The notes under the pieces: generated by a model
Databases searched by the model: none
The model's input: the letters and a program-made list of their open reading frames with translations, nothing else
What the model was told of the DNA's origin: nothing
Made by a program: the position numbers and the translations under genes
Shown: in pieces, positions 55,197-62,645 of the stretch
Layout: every line of letters starts with the position of its first letter
Numbering within the stretch: the first letter of the stretch is position 1
DNA from: Mycobacterium fragae
GTDB taxonomy: Bacteria > Actinomycetota > Actinomycetes > Mycobacteriales > Mycobacteriaceae
Length of the DNA: 64,000 nucleotides
NCBI RefSeq assembly: GCF_002102185.1
Contig: NZ_LQOW01000026.1
Span: 248,001-312,000 of the forward strand
Direction of reading: 5' to 3'

Positions 55197-55654
55197 ACCG
55201 CGACAAGGTGGCCGACGAACTCGAGATCCGCAATCTCGTCCATCGCTACGCGGACGCGTCCTCCCGCCGCGATGCCGCCGACGTGGCAAGCACTTTCACC
55301 GCCGGTTGCGAATGGACGTCCACAGGATTAGGTCATCATCACGGTCGCGATGCCGTCATGGCGTTTTTCACCGAAATGCTCGCGAACTGGAATGTCTTTA
55401 TCCAGAGCCTTCTTTCCGGGGTTGTCGCTTTCGACACTGCTGACCCCGATAAGGCGAAGGGGCGCTGGTTCGTAGAGGAGACCGGTCAACGTTCCGAGGG
55501 CGCCAACTTGGTCGTGTCGGGCGTCTACCACGATGAATATGTTCGCGACGCGGGCGCGTGGCGCATCCGCCGCCGCCAGTACGATCCGTTGCTCGTTCGC
55601 GCCGACGACGCCGTCACCACTCTGCCGTATCCTACGGACGTCCCGGCGTTCTGA
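55193..55654 (+). CDS. SnoaL/NTF2-like protein
   Basis: A 153-residue single-domain NTF2-fold protein (EIRNLVHRYADASSRRDAADVA; WRIRRRQYDPLL). Such proteins are cyclases, isomerases or dehydratases in polyketide and steroid chemistry; here function is unknown. ATG 55193 overlaps the SDR stop (ATGA), so the two are coupled. Last gene of the plus-strand run. Confidence 0.83.
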   Translation: MNRDKVADELEIRNLVHRYADASSRRDAADVASTFTAGCEWTSTGLGHHHGRDAVMAFFTEMLANWNVFIQSLLSGVVAFDTADPDKAKGRWFVEETGQRSEGANLVVSGVYHDEYVRDAGAWRIRRRQYDPLLVRADDAVTTLPYPTDVPAF

Positions 55655-55673
55655 GCCCTGAGTGACTTGTCAG

Positions 55674-56543
55674 TTAGTGCGATAGCAGTCGCAGTTCGTG
55701 TTCTTCGCCGATAGAACCTTTGTGCACGCCGGCAACAGGCAGATTTCTGCCTGCGACCTCCGGGATCTGCTTTGACACACCAGGGCCCGACGCGAAAAGA
55801 CCACCGTCCACGACCAGACTTTCTCCGGTGACAAAGGCGGCGTCGTCACTGGCAAGGAACAGGGCGGCAGCGGCAACATGATCACCGGTGCCGGCTTCCG
55901 GCCAGGGCTGCTTGCCCGCGAATTCGCGCTCGGTGCCGGAGGTGTCAGAGCCGCCTGCGGCCAACGGCGTTGCAATGAAGCCCGGGCAGATTGCGTTGAC
56001 GCGAATACGATCAGGTGCCAGCTCGACAGCTGCGGATCGGGTGAGGTTGATGACGGCGGCCTTCGCTGCGGAGTACACCAATGGCCCGGCGTCTCCCGAT
56101 AGTCCACCCATCGACGACGTGTTGATGATGGCGCCACCGCTGCCGCGCGCCCGCATGACCCGAGCTGCGTGCTTGATGCCGAGGAACACGCCCTTGGCGA
56201 TAATCGCGAAGGTGTAGTCCCAATCGTCGGCGGTCGTCTCCGTCAGCGGGCCGATTGCACCCGTGATGCCTGCATTGTTGAAAACGATGTCAAGCCCACC
56301 GAATTGGTCAACCGCTCTGGCAATCATCGCCTCGACGTCGGCTTCCTTGGCAACGTCGGTGCGGATGAAGTCGACTTGTTCAAAGCCCTGACGGCGCGCT
56401 TCAGCGACGGCGGCTTCACCGGTCGCCAAGTTGTAGTCAGCGATGACAACGGCAGCTCCTTCTTGAAGGAACCGCAGAACCGACGCCAACCCAATGCCGC
56501 TGGCGCCGCCGGTGATTACACTCACCCGGTCCTTGAGCTTCAT
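55674..56543 (-). CDS. SDR oxidoreductase
   Basis: A 289-residue classical SDR. Nucleotide loop GGASGIGLASVLRF, Asp in VIADYNLATG (NAD), NNAGITG, Ser in NTSSMGGLSG, Y-x-x-x-K as YSAAKAAV, and VNAICPGFIATPL. Its ATG overlaps the stop of the upstream P450 gene, so it probably oxidises the alcohol made by that P450. Confidence 0.88.
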   Translation of the reverse strand: MKLKDRVSVITGGASGIGLASVLRFLQEGAAVVIADYNLATGEAAVAEARRQGFEQVDFIRTDVAKEADVEAMIARAVDQFGGLDIVFNNAGITGAIGPLTETTADDWDYTFAIIAKGVFLGIKHAARVMRARGSGGAIINTSSMGGLSGDAGPLVYSAAKAAVINLTRSAAVELAPDRIRVNAICPGFIATPLAAGGSDTSGTEREFAGKQPWPEAGTGDHVAAAALFLASDDAAFVTGESLVVDGGLFASGPGVSKQIPEVAGRNLPVAGVHKGSIGEEHELRLLSH

Positions 56544-57805
56544 GCCACCGGGGTGAATTCAATGTGCAGTTCTTTCAGTCCGCGCGCAAAGAAGGTGGGG
56601 TCATATGAGTAGCGGCGTTCACCGGGCAGCCCGTGATGTGGCTCGGATATTTTGATGTCGCTCATCCGTGCCAGCACGCGCTCGAAGGTGACGCAGCCTT
56701 CGACGCGCGCAAGAGAAGCGCCGGGACAGCTGTGGGCGCCGCGTCCGAACGCAACGTGCTCACGGACATTCGGCCGCTCGAGGCGGAAGTCATCCGGCTC
56801 TTCGAAGCGGGCAGGGTCGCGATTGAATGCGCCCAGCAGCAACATGATCGTGCGGCCGGCAGGCACCGGCACACCGCCGATAGTGGTGGTCTTGCTGGCC
56901 AGCCGGAAGTGGCTCTTGATTGGGCTTTCCAAACGCAGCGTTTCCTCGAGAAAGTTCGGAATGAGGCTGCTATCTTCACGCAGCCGTCGCTGTAGCTCTG
57001 GGCGCTCGGCGAGTTCACGCATGGCAAAGCTCAGCATTTGCGTCGTGGTTTCTTGACCGGCTGCGAACAGGAAGGTGGCCAGGTGGACGACATCGACGAC
57101 ATCCGGCGTTGATTCGTCGGGATATTTCGCCTGGGCGAGGAAGGTCATCACATCGTTGCGGGGCGTACGCCGACGGTCCTCGACGTACTCGGTGAACCTT
57201 TCCTCCAAGAACTCCAACGGATTATGAGCGACTTGCTGCGCTTCCGCCGACGCGCTACGCGACGCGGCCAGCTTCTCCCGGAAAGTGTCATGGTCCTCGG
57301 CGGGAACGCCGAGCAGATCTGCGATAACCAGCATCGCGAAGGATCGCGCGTACTGATTGAGGAAGTCGCCCTTTCCCAAGGGGATGAAATTGTCGAGTTG
57401 GTTGTCGGCGAGCGACCACATGAACTCTTCGTTCTCCTTGAGCCGCCGCGGGGTCATCAACCTGCTCAGCAAACCCCGCACTTCGGTATGACGCGGCCGG
57501 TCAAGAGTAGCCATGTAACCGCTGAACGGCAGCTCGTCTCGATGCTGTGCGATCTGGTCTGTGATGTCATCGCCACTCGGCTCGAAGGGCAACGGGGCGA
57601 ACGGTCCCAACACCGCATTGCAGGCAGAGAAGCCCTCGAGGTTTTTGTAAACCGACATGGCCGCTTCGTAGCCAGTGACTGCCACGATGCCATTGTTGGG
57701 GTCGACGCGAACTGGGCAAACTGAGCGCTGCTCGGCGTAGTACCGGTAGGGGTCGTCGATCAGCGCCTCATTGGTGAAGAACTCATTCGAGTCGAACGGG
57801 CTCAC
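56540..57805 (-). CDS. Cytochrome P450
   Basis: A 421-residue bacterial P450. Heme Cys in FGRGAHSCPGASLARVE, I-helix FAAGQETTTQ (replacing AGxxT by AGQET), K-helix E-x-x-R as EETLRLESPIK. Slightly longer than the P450 at 50588 and only distantly similar. GTG 57805 is preferred to 57811 because AAGGAGG then lies seven bases upstream. First gene of a two-gene operon with an SDR; divergent from the alcohol dehydrogenase. Confidence 0.92.
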   Translation of the reverse strand: MSPFDSNEFFTNEALIDDPYRYYAEQRSVCPVRVDPNNGIVAVTGYEAAMSVYKNLEGFSACNAVLGPFAPLPFEPSGDDITDQIAQHRDELPFSGYMATLDRPRHTEVRGLLSRLMTPRRLKENEEFMWSLADNQLDNFIPLGKGDFLNQYARSFAMLVIADLLGVPAEDHDTFREKLAASRSASAEAQQVAHNPLEFLEERFTEYVEDRRRTPRNDVMTFLAQAKYPDESTPDVVDVVHLATFLFAAGQETTTQMLSFAMRELAERPELQRRLREDSSLIPNFLEETLRLESPIKSHFRLASKTTTIGGVPVPAGRTIMLLLGAFNRDPARFEEPDDFRLERPNVREHVAFGRGAHSCPGASLARVEGCVTFERVLARMSDIKISEPHHGLPGERRYSYDPTFFARGLKELHIEFTPVA

Positions 57806-57844
57806 CGGCACGCCTCCTTAGGAACTTCCGGCCGCTGTGCAATA

Positions 57845-57862
57845 AAATAGTTGACTAGGTCG
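57845..57862 (+). promoter_or_regulatory. 18-bp shared promoter element, copy B
   Basis: AAATAGTTGACTAGGTCG, identical to 50550-50567, lies in the divergent P450/alcohol dehydrogenase gap. The similarity goes on after it (GCTTA is conserved at the same distance in both copies), consistent with -35 TTGACT, 18-base spacer and a TA-rich -10. Confidence 0.75.
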
Positions 57863-57978
57863 TGTGTATCAGCTTACATCTCGCGCCGAGGAGGTCAAAC
57901 CGCGGTGCGTTTCCGGCCGGACATAGAGTTCCAAAGACCGCGTGAGCACTAACACAGGTTCGCTGAGAGGAAGTTTTG

Positions 57979-58989
57979 GTGAAAGTCGCAATGGTCAGCG
58001 GGCCGGGGCAGACCCAGGTCGTCGACGCGCCGAAACCGACGGTGGGGCCGAACGATGTCCTGGTGAAGATGCGCGCGTGCGGCATCTGCGGCTCAGACGC
58101 GTTGTACATCTCGTTAGGTGGCATGCCGCCACGCATGGGCGAAATGCCGCTCGGCCATGAACCCGCCGGCGAAGTTGTCGAAGTCGGTGATGACGTGCAC
58201 GGCATATCAGCGGGCGATCACGTTGTGATCAATCCGATGGCCGCGCCGACTGGCATCATCGGCAATGGTGGTCCCACAGGTGCGCTCGCCGACTATCTGC
58301 TCATCGAGCAAGCGGTCCGCGGCGAAAGTTTAGAAGTTGTGCCTGAGCACATCCCCTTCGAAGTGGCAGCGCTCAACGAGCCGATGGCGGTAGCGCGGCA
58401 TGGCGTGAATCAAGCGACGCCGAAACCCTCCGACAAAGTGGTGGTGTTCGGGGCGGGCCCGATCGGGCTCGGCGCGACAATCAGCTTCAAATCGGTTGGG
58501 GTGAAACACGTCGTCGTCGTCGACGTGATTCCCTCTCGGCTCGCTAAGGCCCTCAAGGTGGGTGCGGACGCGGTGATCAACTCCGCCGAAGAAGACGTCG
58601 CCCAGCGCCTGATTGAAATCCACGGCGCCGGCGAGGCGATGTTCCCTGGAAAAGCGGCATCCGATATCTACCTCGACGCCGCAGGCGTGCCCGCGGTGAT
58701 CGATACAGCGCTGACGACGGCGAAGCCCGGGGCCAGACTCGCCGTCGTCGCCGTACACAAGGAGCCGGTACCCGTCGACTTCGTCAACATCATGGGGAAC
58801 GAGATCACCATCGTCGGGTCGATGGGCTATCCGCGAGAGATCTTCGAGGTGACCAAGGACATCATCGCCAATTGGGAGAAGTATGCGGTTATCGTGAGCC
58901 ACGCCATTCCGTTTGACGACGTAGAGGAAGCGCTGCGGATTGCTGCCACACCTGGAGCCGCCGACAAGGTCGTCGTAACCTTCAGCTGA
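57979..58989 (+). CDS. Medium-chain (zinc-type) alcohol dehydrogenase
   Basis: A 336-residue MDR dehydrogenase. Catalytic zinc ligands Cys (ACGICGSD) and His-Glu (LGHEPAGEV) are present; Rossmann motif is VFGAGPIGLGA with Asp in VVVDVIPSR for NAD. The four-cysteine structural-zinc loop is absent: the segment after VVINPM reads AAPTGIIGNGG. GTG 57979 or TTG 57976 is the start (AGAGGAAG upstream). It shares a promoter element with the first P450, suggesting joint control. Confidence 0.88.
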   Translation: MKVAMVSGPGQTQVVDAPKPTVGPNDVLVKMRACGICGSDALYISLGGMPPRMGEMPLGHEPAGEVVEVGDDVHGISAGDHVVINPMAAPTGIIGNGGPTGALADYLLIEQAVRGESLEVVPEHIPFEVAALNEPMAVARHGVNQATPKPSDKVVVFGAGPIGLGATISFKSVGVKHVVVVDVIPSRLAKALKVGADAVINSAEEDVAQRLIEIHGAGEAMFPGKAASDIYLDAAGVPAVIDTALTTAKPGARLAVVAVHKEPVPVDFVNIMGNEITIVGSMGYPREIFEVTKDIIANWEKYAVIVSHAIPFDDVEEALRIAATPGAADKVVVTFS

Positions 58990-59012
58990 TCACGAGGAAG
59001 GACTTGATCCAT

Positions 59013-59387
59013 ATGACACGCTCCGCCGATGAACTGATCACCGAGTTCTGCAAGCAGTGGGCATCTCCGAATCCGGACGAGCTGGCCGGATACTTCGCCG
59101 AAGATGCTGTGTACCACAATATTCCAATGGATCCGGTGCAAGGACGCCAGGCGATCAAGGAGTTCATCGCCGGATTCACCGCCGCCTTCGACGGGATCGA
59201 CTTTCAAGTTCACCGGCAGGTCAGCGACGGCACGCTGGTGATGAACGAACGCACCGACGTAATGCACCGCAAGGACGGCGGCGAAATACCACTGCCGGTG
59301 ATGGGCGTTTTCGAGGTGCAAGATGGCAAGATCGCGGCGTGGCGAGACTACTTCGACATGGCGGCCATCACCAAGGCGTTCAGCTAG
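59013..59387 (+). CDS. Limonene-1,2-epoxide-hydrolase-like protein
   Basis: A 124-residue NTF2-fold protein with the Asp-Arg-Asp arrangement of limonene epoxide hydrolases (MNERTDVM and AWRDYFD). It would open an epoxide by a one-step general acid-base mechanism. Mycobacterial relatives include EphG. GGAAGGA lies ten bases before ATG 59013. Cotranscribed with the alcohol dehydrogenase. End overlaps the convergent KstD-like gene by four bases. Confidence 0.82.
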   Translation: MTRSADELITEFCKQWASPNPDELAGYFAEDAVYHNIPMDPVQGRQAIKEFIAGFTAAFDGIDFQVHRQVSDGTLVMNERTDVMHRKDGGEIPLPVMGVFEVQDGKIAAWRDYFDMAAITKAFS

Positions 59388-60997
59388 TCCACGGACCCGC
59401 CCGTCGCCGCGGAGTAACCGGCGCGGAAGCCGAAAACCATTGCCGGGCCGATGGTCCCGCCAGCGCCCCCGTAGGCCCGACCGGTCACCCCGGCCATCGC
59501 GTTGCCGGCGGCGAACAGGCCCGGTATCGGAGCGCCCTTGACGTGCAAGACGCGTCCGTCGCGGTCGGTGCGCGGCCCGCCCTTGGTTCCCATCGCGCCC
59601 ACCGATACGGGGACCGCATGATAGGGCGCGGTGTCGACCGGGCCCAGCGTTTTGCCGGCCAGTGTCGTCGCGCGTTCGTCGCCCCAATACCCGTCGTATG
59701 CGCTCGAGCCACGGCCGAAGTCGGGATCCGATCCCTGTCCGACGTTGCGGTTCCAGTTCTCGATCGTGCGGGTGAGCCCGTCGCATGCGATGCCGGTGTT
59801 GGCGGCCAGCTCGGCGAGATCGGCCGAGGCGCAGAACCAGTCCGGAACCGGTTCTCCCGGTGCGACCCCCAAAAATCCGTAGCGTTTGAGGTGAAGTGAG
59901 TCGAAGACGATCCATGCCGGGTCGTTGACGTAGCCGTCGCGCGGGTCGAGGTAGTGAAAAGCGCCCGCCATCGAGTTGTAATCGCACGCCTCGTTGACGA
60001 ACCGCCGTCCGGCCCGGTTGACGATGATGCTGCGCGGACGGGTTCGTTCCAGCCGGACGCTGCGGCTGCGCTGCTTGCCGTCGATCGTGTCGCCGGGGAT
60101 CTGCACGATCGGCACCCACCACGCCTCGCCCATGTTGGCAAGGTCGGCGCCGTGAGCCATCGCCATCCGCAAGCCGTCGCCGGTATTGTGCGGCGGCGAC
60201 ACCGGGCCGTGCATCGGCCCGCGCAGAAAAGCGTTGACCAGCACCGGGTTCCACTCGAAGCCGCCGGTGCCCAGGATGACGCCGCGCCGCGCACGCACGT
60301 TTACCTGCTGCCCGGCGCAGTCAATGCGGACTCCGACGATCACGCCATCCTCGCCGAGCAGCTCGTCGGCCCGCGACCCGGTGCGCGGCGTCACGCCCAA
60401 GTCCAGCAGTCCCTTCAGCAACCCGGCGATCAGCGCCGTGCCCGCCACGCACAAGTCGGTGGCGCTCTCGTCGACCTCCGCGTGCAACCTGGCCCTGGTC
60501 TCGGCGTCGAAACCGACGTTGGACCAATCCGCGGGAAACGACGTGATCCTCGTCCGCCATTCGCCGAGCTGTGCGAGATCGTAGGGGACCGCGCTGAAAG
60601 ACCGCCCCCCAGAAGGGCGCCCGCCCGGCAGCTCCGGTTTGTAGTCCGGAAAGCCCGTCGCGATCTCGAAACGCAAATCGCTGTGCGCCTCGACGAAGTC
60701 GAGCATCGACGGGCCGGTCCGCACGAACGTCTCGACCAGGGCGTCGTCCATCGAACCATGCGACTGCGCACGCAGGTAGCTCAACGCGTCAGCCACCGTC
60801 AATTCCCCGTCCGGCGAACGGTTATGTGCGGGGATCCACACCACGCCGCCCGACACCGCCGTCGTGCCGCCGACGGTCGCGGCCTTTTCGTAGACCGCGA
60901 CCGAGGCGCCGTTGGCGGCGGCCGTCAGCGCGGCGGTGAGGGCCGCAGCGCCGCTGCCCAGCACGACGACGTCGACTTCATGGTCCCAAGCCGGCAT
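59384..60997 (-). CDS. FAD-dependent dehydrogenase, 3-ketosteroid-delta1-dehydrogenase-like
   Basis: A 537-residue flavoprotein of the fumarate-reductase/KstD family. FAD loop VVLGSGAAALTAALTAAANG, then GGTTAVSGG; C-terminal GRAYGGAGGTIGPAMVFGF. The family introduces a double bond next to a ketone in a ring. The start at ATG 60997 (MPAWDHEV) is preferred; the open frame runs on to 62155 but enters the IclR gene region. Downstream of the IclR gene in the same operon. Steroid specificity cannot be judged. Confidence 0.87.
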   Translation of the reverse strand: MPAWDHEVDVVVLGSGAAALTAALTAAANGASVAVYEKAATVGGTTAVSGGVVWIPAHNRSPDGELTVADALSYLRAQSHGSMDDALVETFVRTGPSMLDFVEAHSDLRFEIATGFPDYKPELPGGRPSGGRSFSAVPYDLAQLGEWRTRITSFPADWSNVGFDAETRARLHAEVDESATDLCVAGTALIAGLLKGLLDLGVTPRTGSRADELLGEDGVIVGVRIDCAGQQVNVRARRGVILGTGGFEWNPVLVNAFLRGPMHGPVSPPHNTGDGLRMAMAHGADLANMGEAWWVPIVQIPGDTIDGKQRSRSVRLERTRPRSIIVNRAGRRFVNEACDYNSMAGAFHYLDPRDGYVNDPAWIVFDSLHLKRYGFLGVAPGEPVPDWFCASADLAELAANTGIACDGLTRTIENWNRNVGQGSDPDFGRGSSAYDGYWGDERATTLAGKTLGPVDTAPYHAVPVSVGAMGTKGGPRTDRDGRVLHVKGAPIPGLFAAGNAMAGVTGRAYGGAGGTIGPAMVFGFRAGYSAATGGSVD

Positions 60998-61008
60998 CAA
61001 CAGTCCCT

Positions 61009-61674
61009 TCAGCTGAGTATCGCCGATAATTCCTTGGCCGCCTTGATGACTGCGTCCTTGCCGCGCATCACGACGTCTTCCCGGTGCGAGATCAGGTTGA
61101 TACATGTCGGCGGCGACGGGGGCTCGCGGCGGACCGCAACGGCCAGACCGTACGTATTCGGCTCGATCTCTCCGTGGGTGATCACCCAACCTTGCTCGCG
61201 GGCAACCGCAACCAGGTCGCGTTCCCCCGAGCGCGGCGGCATGCTCGCCAGCAACGCGATACCGGCGGCGCCGCGATTCAACGGATAGCGGCTGCCCTCG
61301 TGGAAGGCCAGTTGGTAGGCGACCTGGGTGGGGACGATCACCGCAACGGCCACCTGCTGGTCGCCCTCGGCGACCAACAGCGACACCGTGGTGCCCAGAT
61401 CGTCGGCGAGCGCGCGCAGGGTCGGCACACTGAGCTGTCGCACATTGCGGTCGAACGACGCGCCGAGCACCGCCAGGCCCGCAGCCGGACGGTAACGGCC
61501 GTCCTCGCCCTTGGCCACGAACCTGAACTGGGTCAGCGTCGCGAGAAGCCGGTAGGCGATTGTCCGATGCACCCCAACCCCGTCGGCGACCTGTTGCACG
61601 GTCATTCCCGACGGAGAGTCGGCCACCAGTTGCAGCGCGTTGAGGCCCCTGGCCAGGGTCTGAGAACCGTTCAC
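61009..61674 (-). CDS. IclR-family transcriptional regulator
   Basis: A 221-residue regulator. N-terminal winged helix (TLARGLNALQLVADSPSGMT; VHRTIAYRLLATL) and C-terminal IclR effector domain (about 75-215). IclR proteins often respond to aromatic or short-chain acids. GTG 61674. It sits between a KstD-like gene (same operon) and a divergent hydrolase/MhpA-like operon, with a palindrome in the gap, so it probably governs both sides. Confidence 0.88.
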   Translation of the reverse strand: MNGSQTLARGLNALQLVADSPSGMTVQQVADGVGVHRTIAYRLLATLTQFRFVAKGEDGRYRPAAGLAVLGASFDRNVRQLSVPTLRALADDLGTTVSLLVAEGDQQVAVAVIVPTQVAYQLAFHEGSRYPLNRGAAGIALLASMPPRSGERDLVAVAREQGWVITHGEIEPNTYGLAVAVRREPPSPPTCINLISHREDVVMRGKDAVIKAAKELSAILS

Positions 61675-61739
61675 GGCCTCGTCGCTTCCCTTGACAGGGA
61701 CCCAGCTGAGAGTGATGCTCTATACATAGTGCACATCGC

Positions 61740-61756
61740 TGTGCGATTTTAGCACA
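61740..61756. promoter_or_regulatory. Candidate IclR operator
   Basis: TGTGC-GATTTTA-GCACA, a perfect 5-7-5 inverted repeat in the 103-base divergent region between the IclR gene and the hydrolase gene. A third GTGC half lies at 61729. Confidence 0.5.
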
Positions 61757-61777
61757 CTGACTACCCGAGAGGAACCG

Positions 61778-62644
61778 GTGGCCGAGCACGAGAGCGTGTG
61801 GAGTGATCTGCAGGGCGTCCCGTTCGAGCAGGGCTACCTGGACGCCGGCGGCGTGCGAACCCGCTATCTGCACGCCGGCGACGCGGATGACAAGCCGGTT
61901 CTGATCCTGCTGCACGGATCGGGCGGCCACGCCGAGGCTTACGTCCGCAACCTGGAGGCGCACGCCGAGCACTTCTCGACCTGGTCGATCGACATGCTCG
62001 GGCACGGCTACACCGACAAGCCCGGCCATCCGCTGGAGATACCGCACTATGTCGAGCATCTGATGGCGGTCCTCGATGCGATCGGCGCGAAGCGAGCCCA
62101 CCTGTCCGGCGAATCGCTGGGCGGCTGGGTGGCGGCGCGCGCCGCCGTCGACCATCCCGACAGGGTCGAGCGCCTCGTGCTCAACACCGCCGGCGGCTCG
62201 CAGGCCGATCCCGAGGTGATGCAGCGGATCATCACGCTATCCATGGCGGCCGCCGAAAACCCGACCTGGGAAACCGTGCAGGCCCGGATCAAGTGGCTGA
62301 TGGCGGACAAGTCCAAGGACTACGACGACCTCGTGGCAAGCCGGCAGCGGGTGTACCGACAACCGGATTTCGTCGCCGCGATGCGCGACATCATGGCGTT
62401 GCAGGACCCGCAGATCCGGGCGCGAAACCTGCTGGGCCCCAACGAGTACGGGGCGATCACCGCGCCCACGCTGGTGTTGTGGACCAGCGATGACCCGACC
62501 GCCGATGTCACCGAGGGCCGCCGCATCGCGTCGATGATCCCCGGCGCGCGATTCGAGGTGATGCCCGGTTGCGGTCACTGGCCGCAATACGAGGACCCCA
62601 AGACCTTCAACCGCCTACATCTCGATTTCCTGTTGGGGCGCTGA
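61778..62644 (+). CDS. Alpha/beta hydrolase, meta-cleavage-product hydrolase type (HsaD/BphD/MhpC-like)
   Basis: A 288-residue hydrolase. Oxyanion [15 protein letters not shown], nucleophile LSGESLGGW, acid [10 protein letters not shown], and His in [10 protein letters not shown], the pattern of C-C bond hydrolases that split ring-fission products. Its pairing with an MhpA-like hydroxylase supports an aromatic meta-cleavage route; the extradiol dioxygenase expected between them is not yet seen and may lie beyond the right edge. GTG 61778 with GAGAGGAA upstream. Confidence 0.85.
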   Translation: MAEHESVWSDLQGVPFEQGYLDAGGVRTRYLHAGDADDKPVLILLHGSGGHAEAYVRNLEAHAEHFSTWSIDMLGHGYTDKPGHPLEIPHYVEHLMAVLDAIGAKRAHLSGESLGGWVAARAAVDHPDRVERLVLNTAGGSQADPEVMQRIITLSMAAAENPTWETVQARIKWLMADKSKDYDDLVASRQRVYRQPDFVAAMRDIMALQDPQIRARNLLGPNEYGAITAPTLVLWTSDDPTADVTEGRRIASMIPGARFEVMPGCGHWPQYEDPKTFNRLHLDFLLGR

Positions 62645-62645
62645 G

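Noticed and set aside
59384..62155. A 923-codon open frame on the minus strand
   Set aside because: Only the part from ATG 60997 shows flavoprotein motifs. The upstream 386 codons are compositionally shadow sequence and cover the IclR gene and part of the hydrolase gene.
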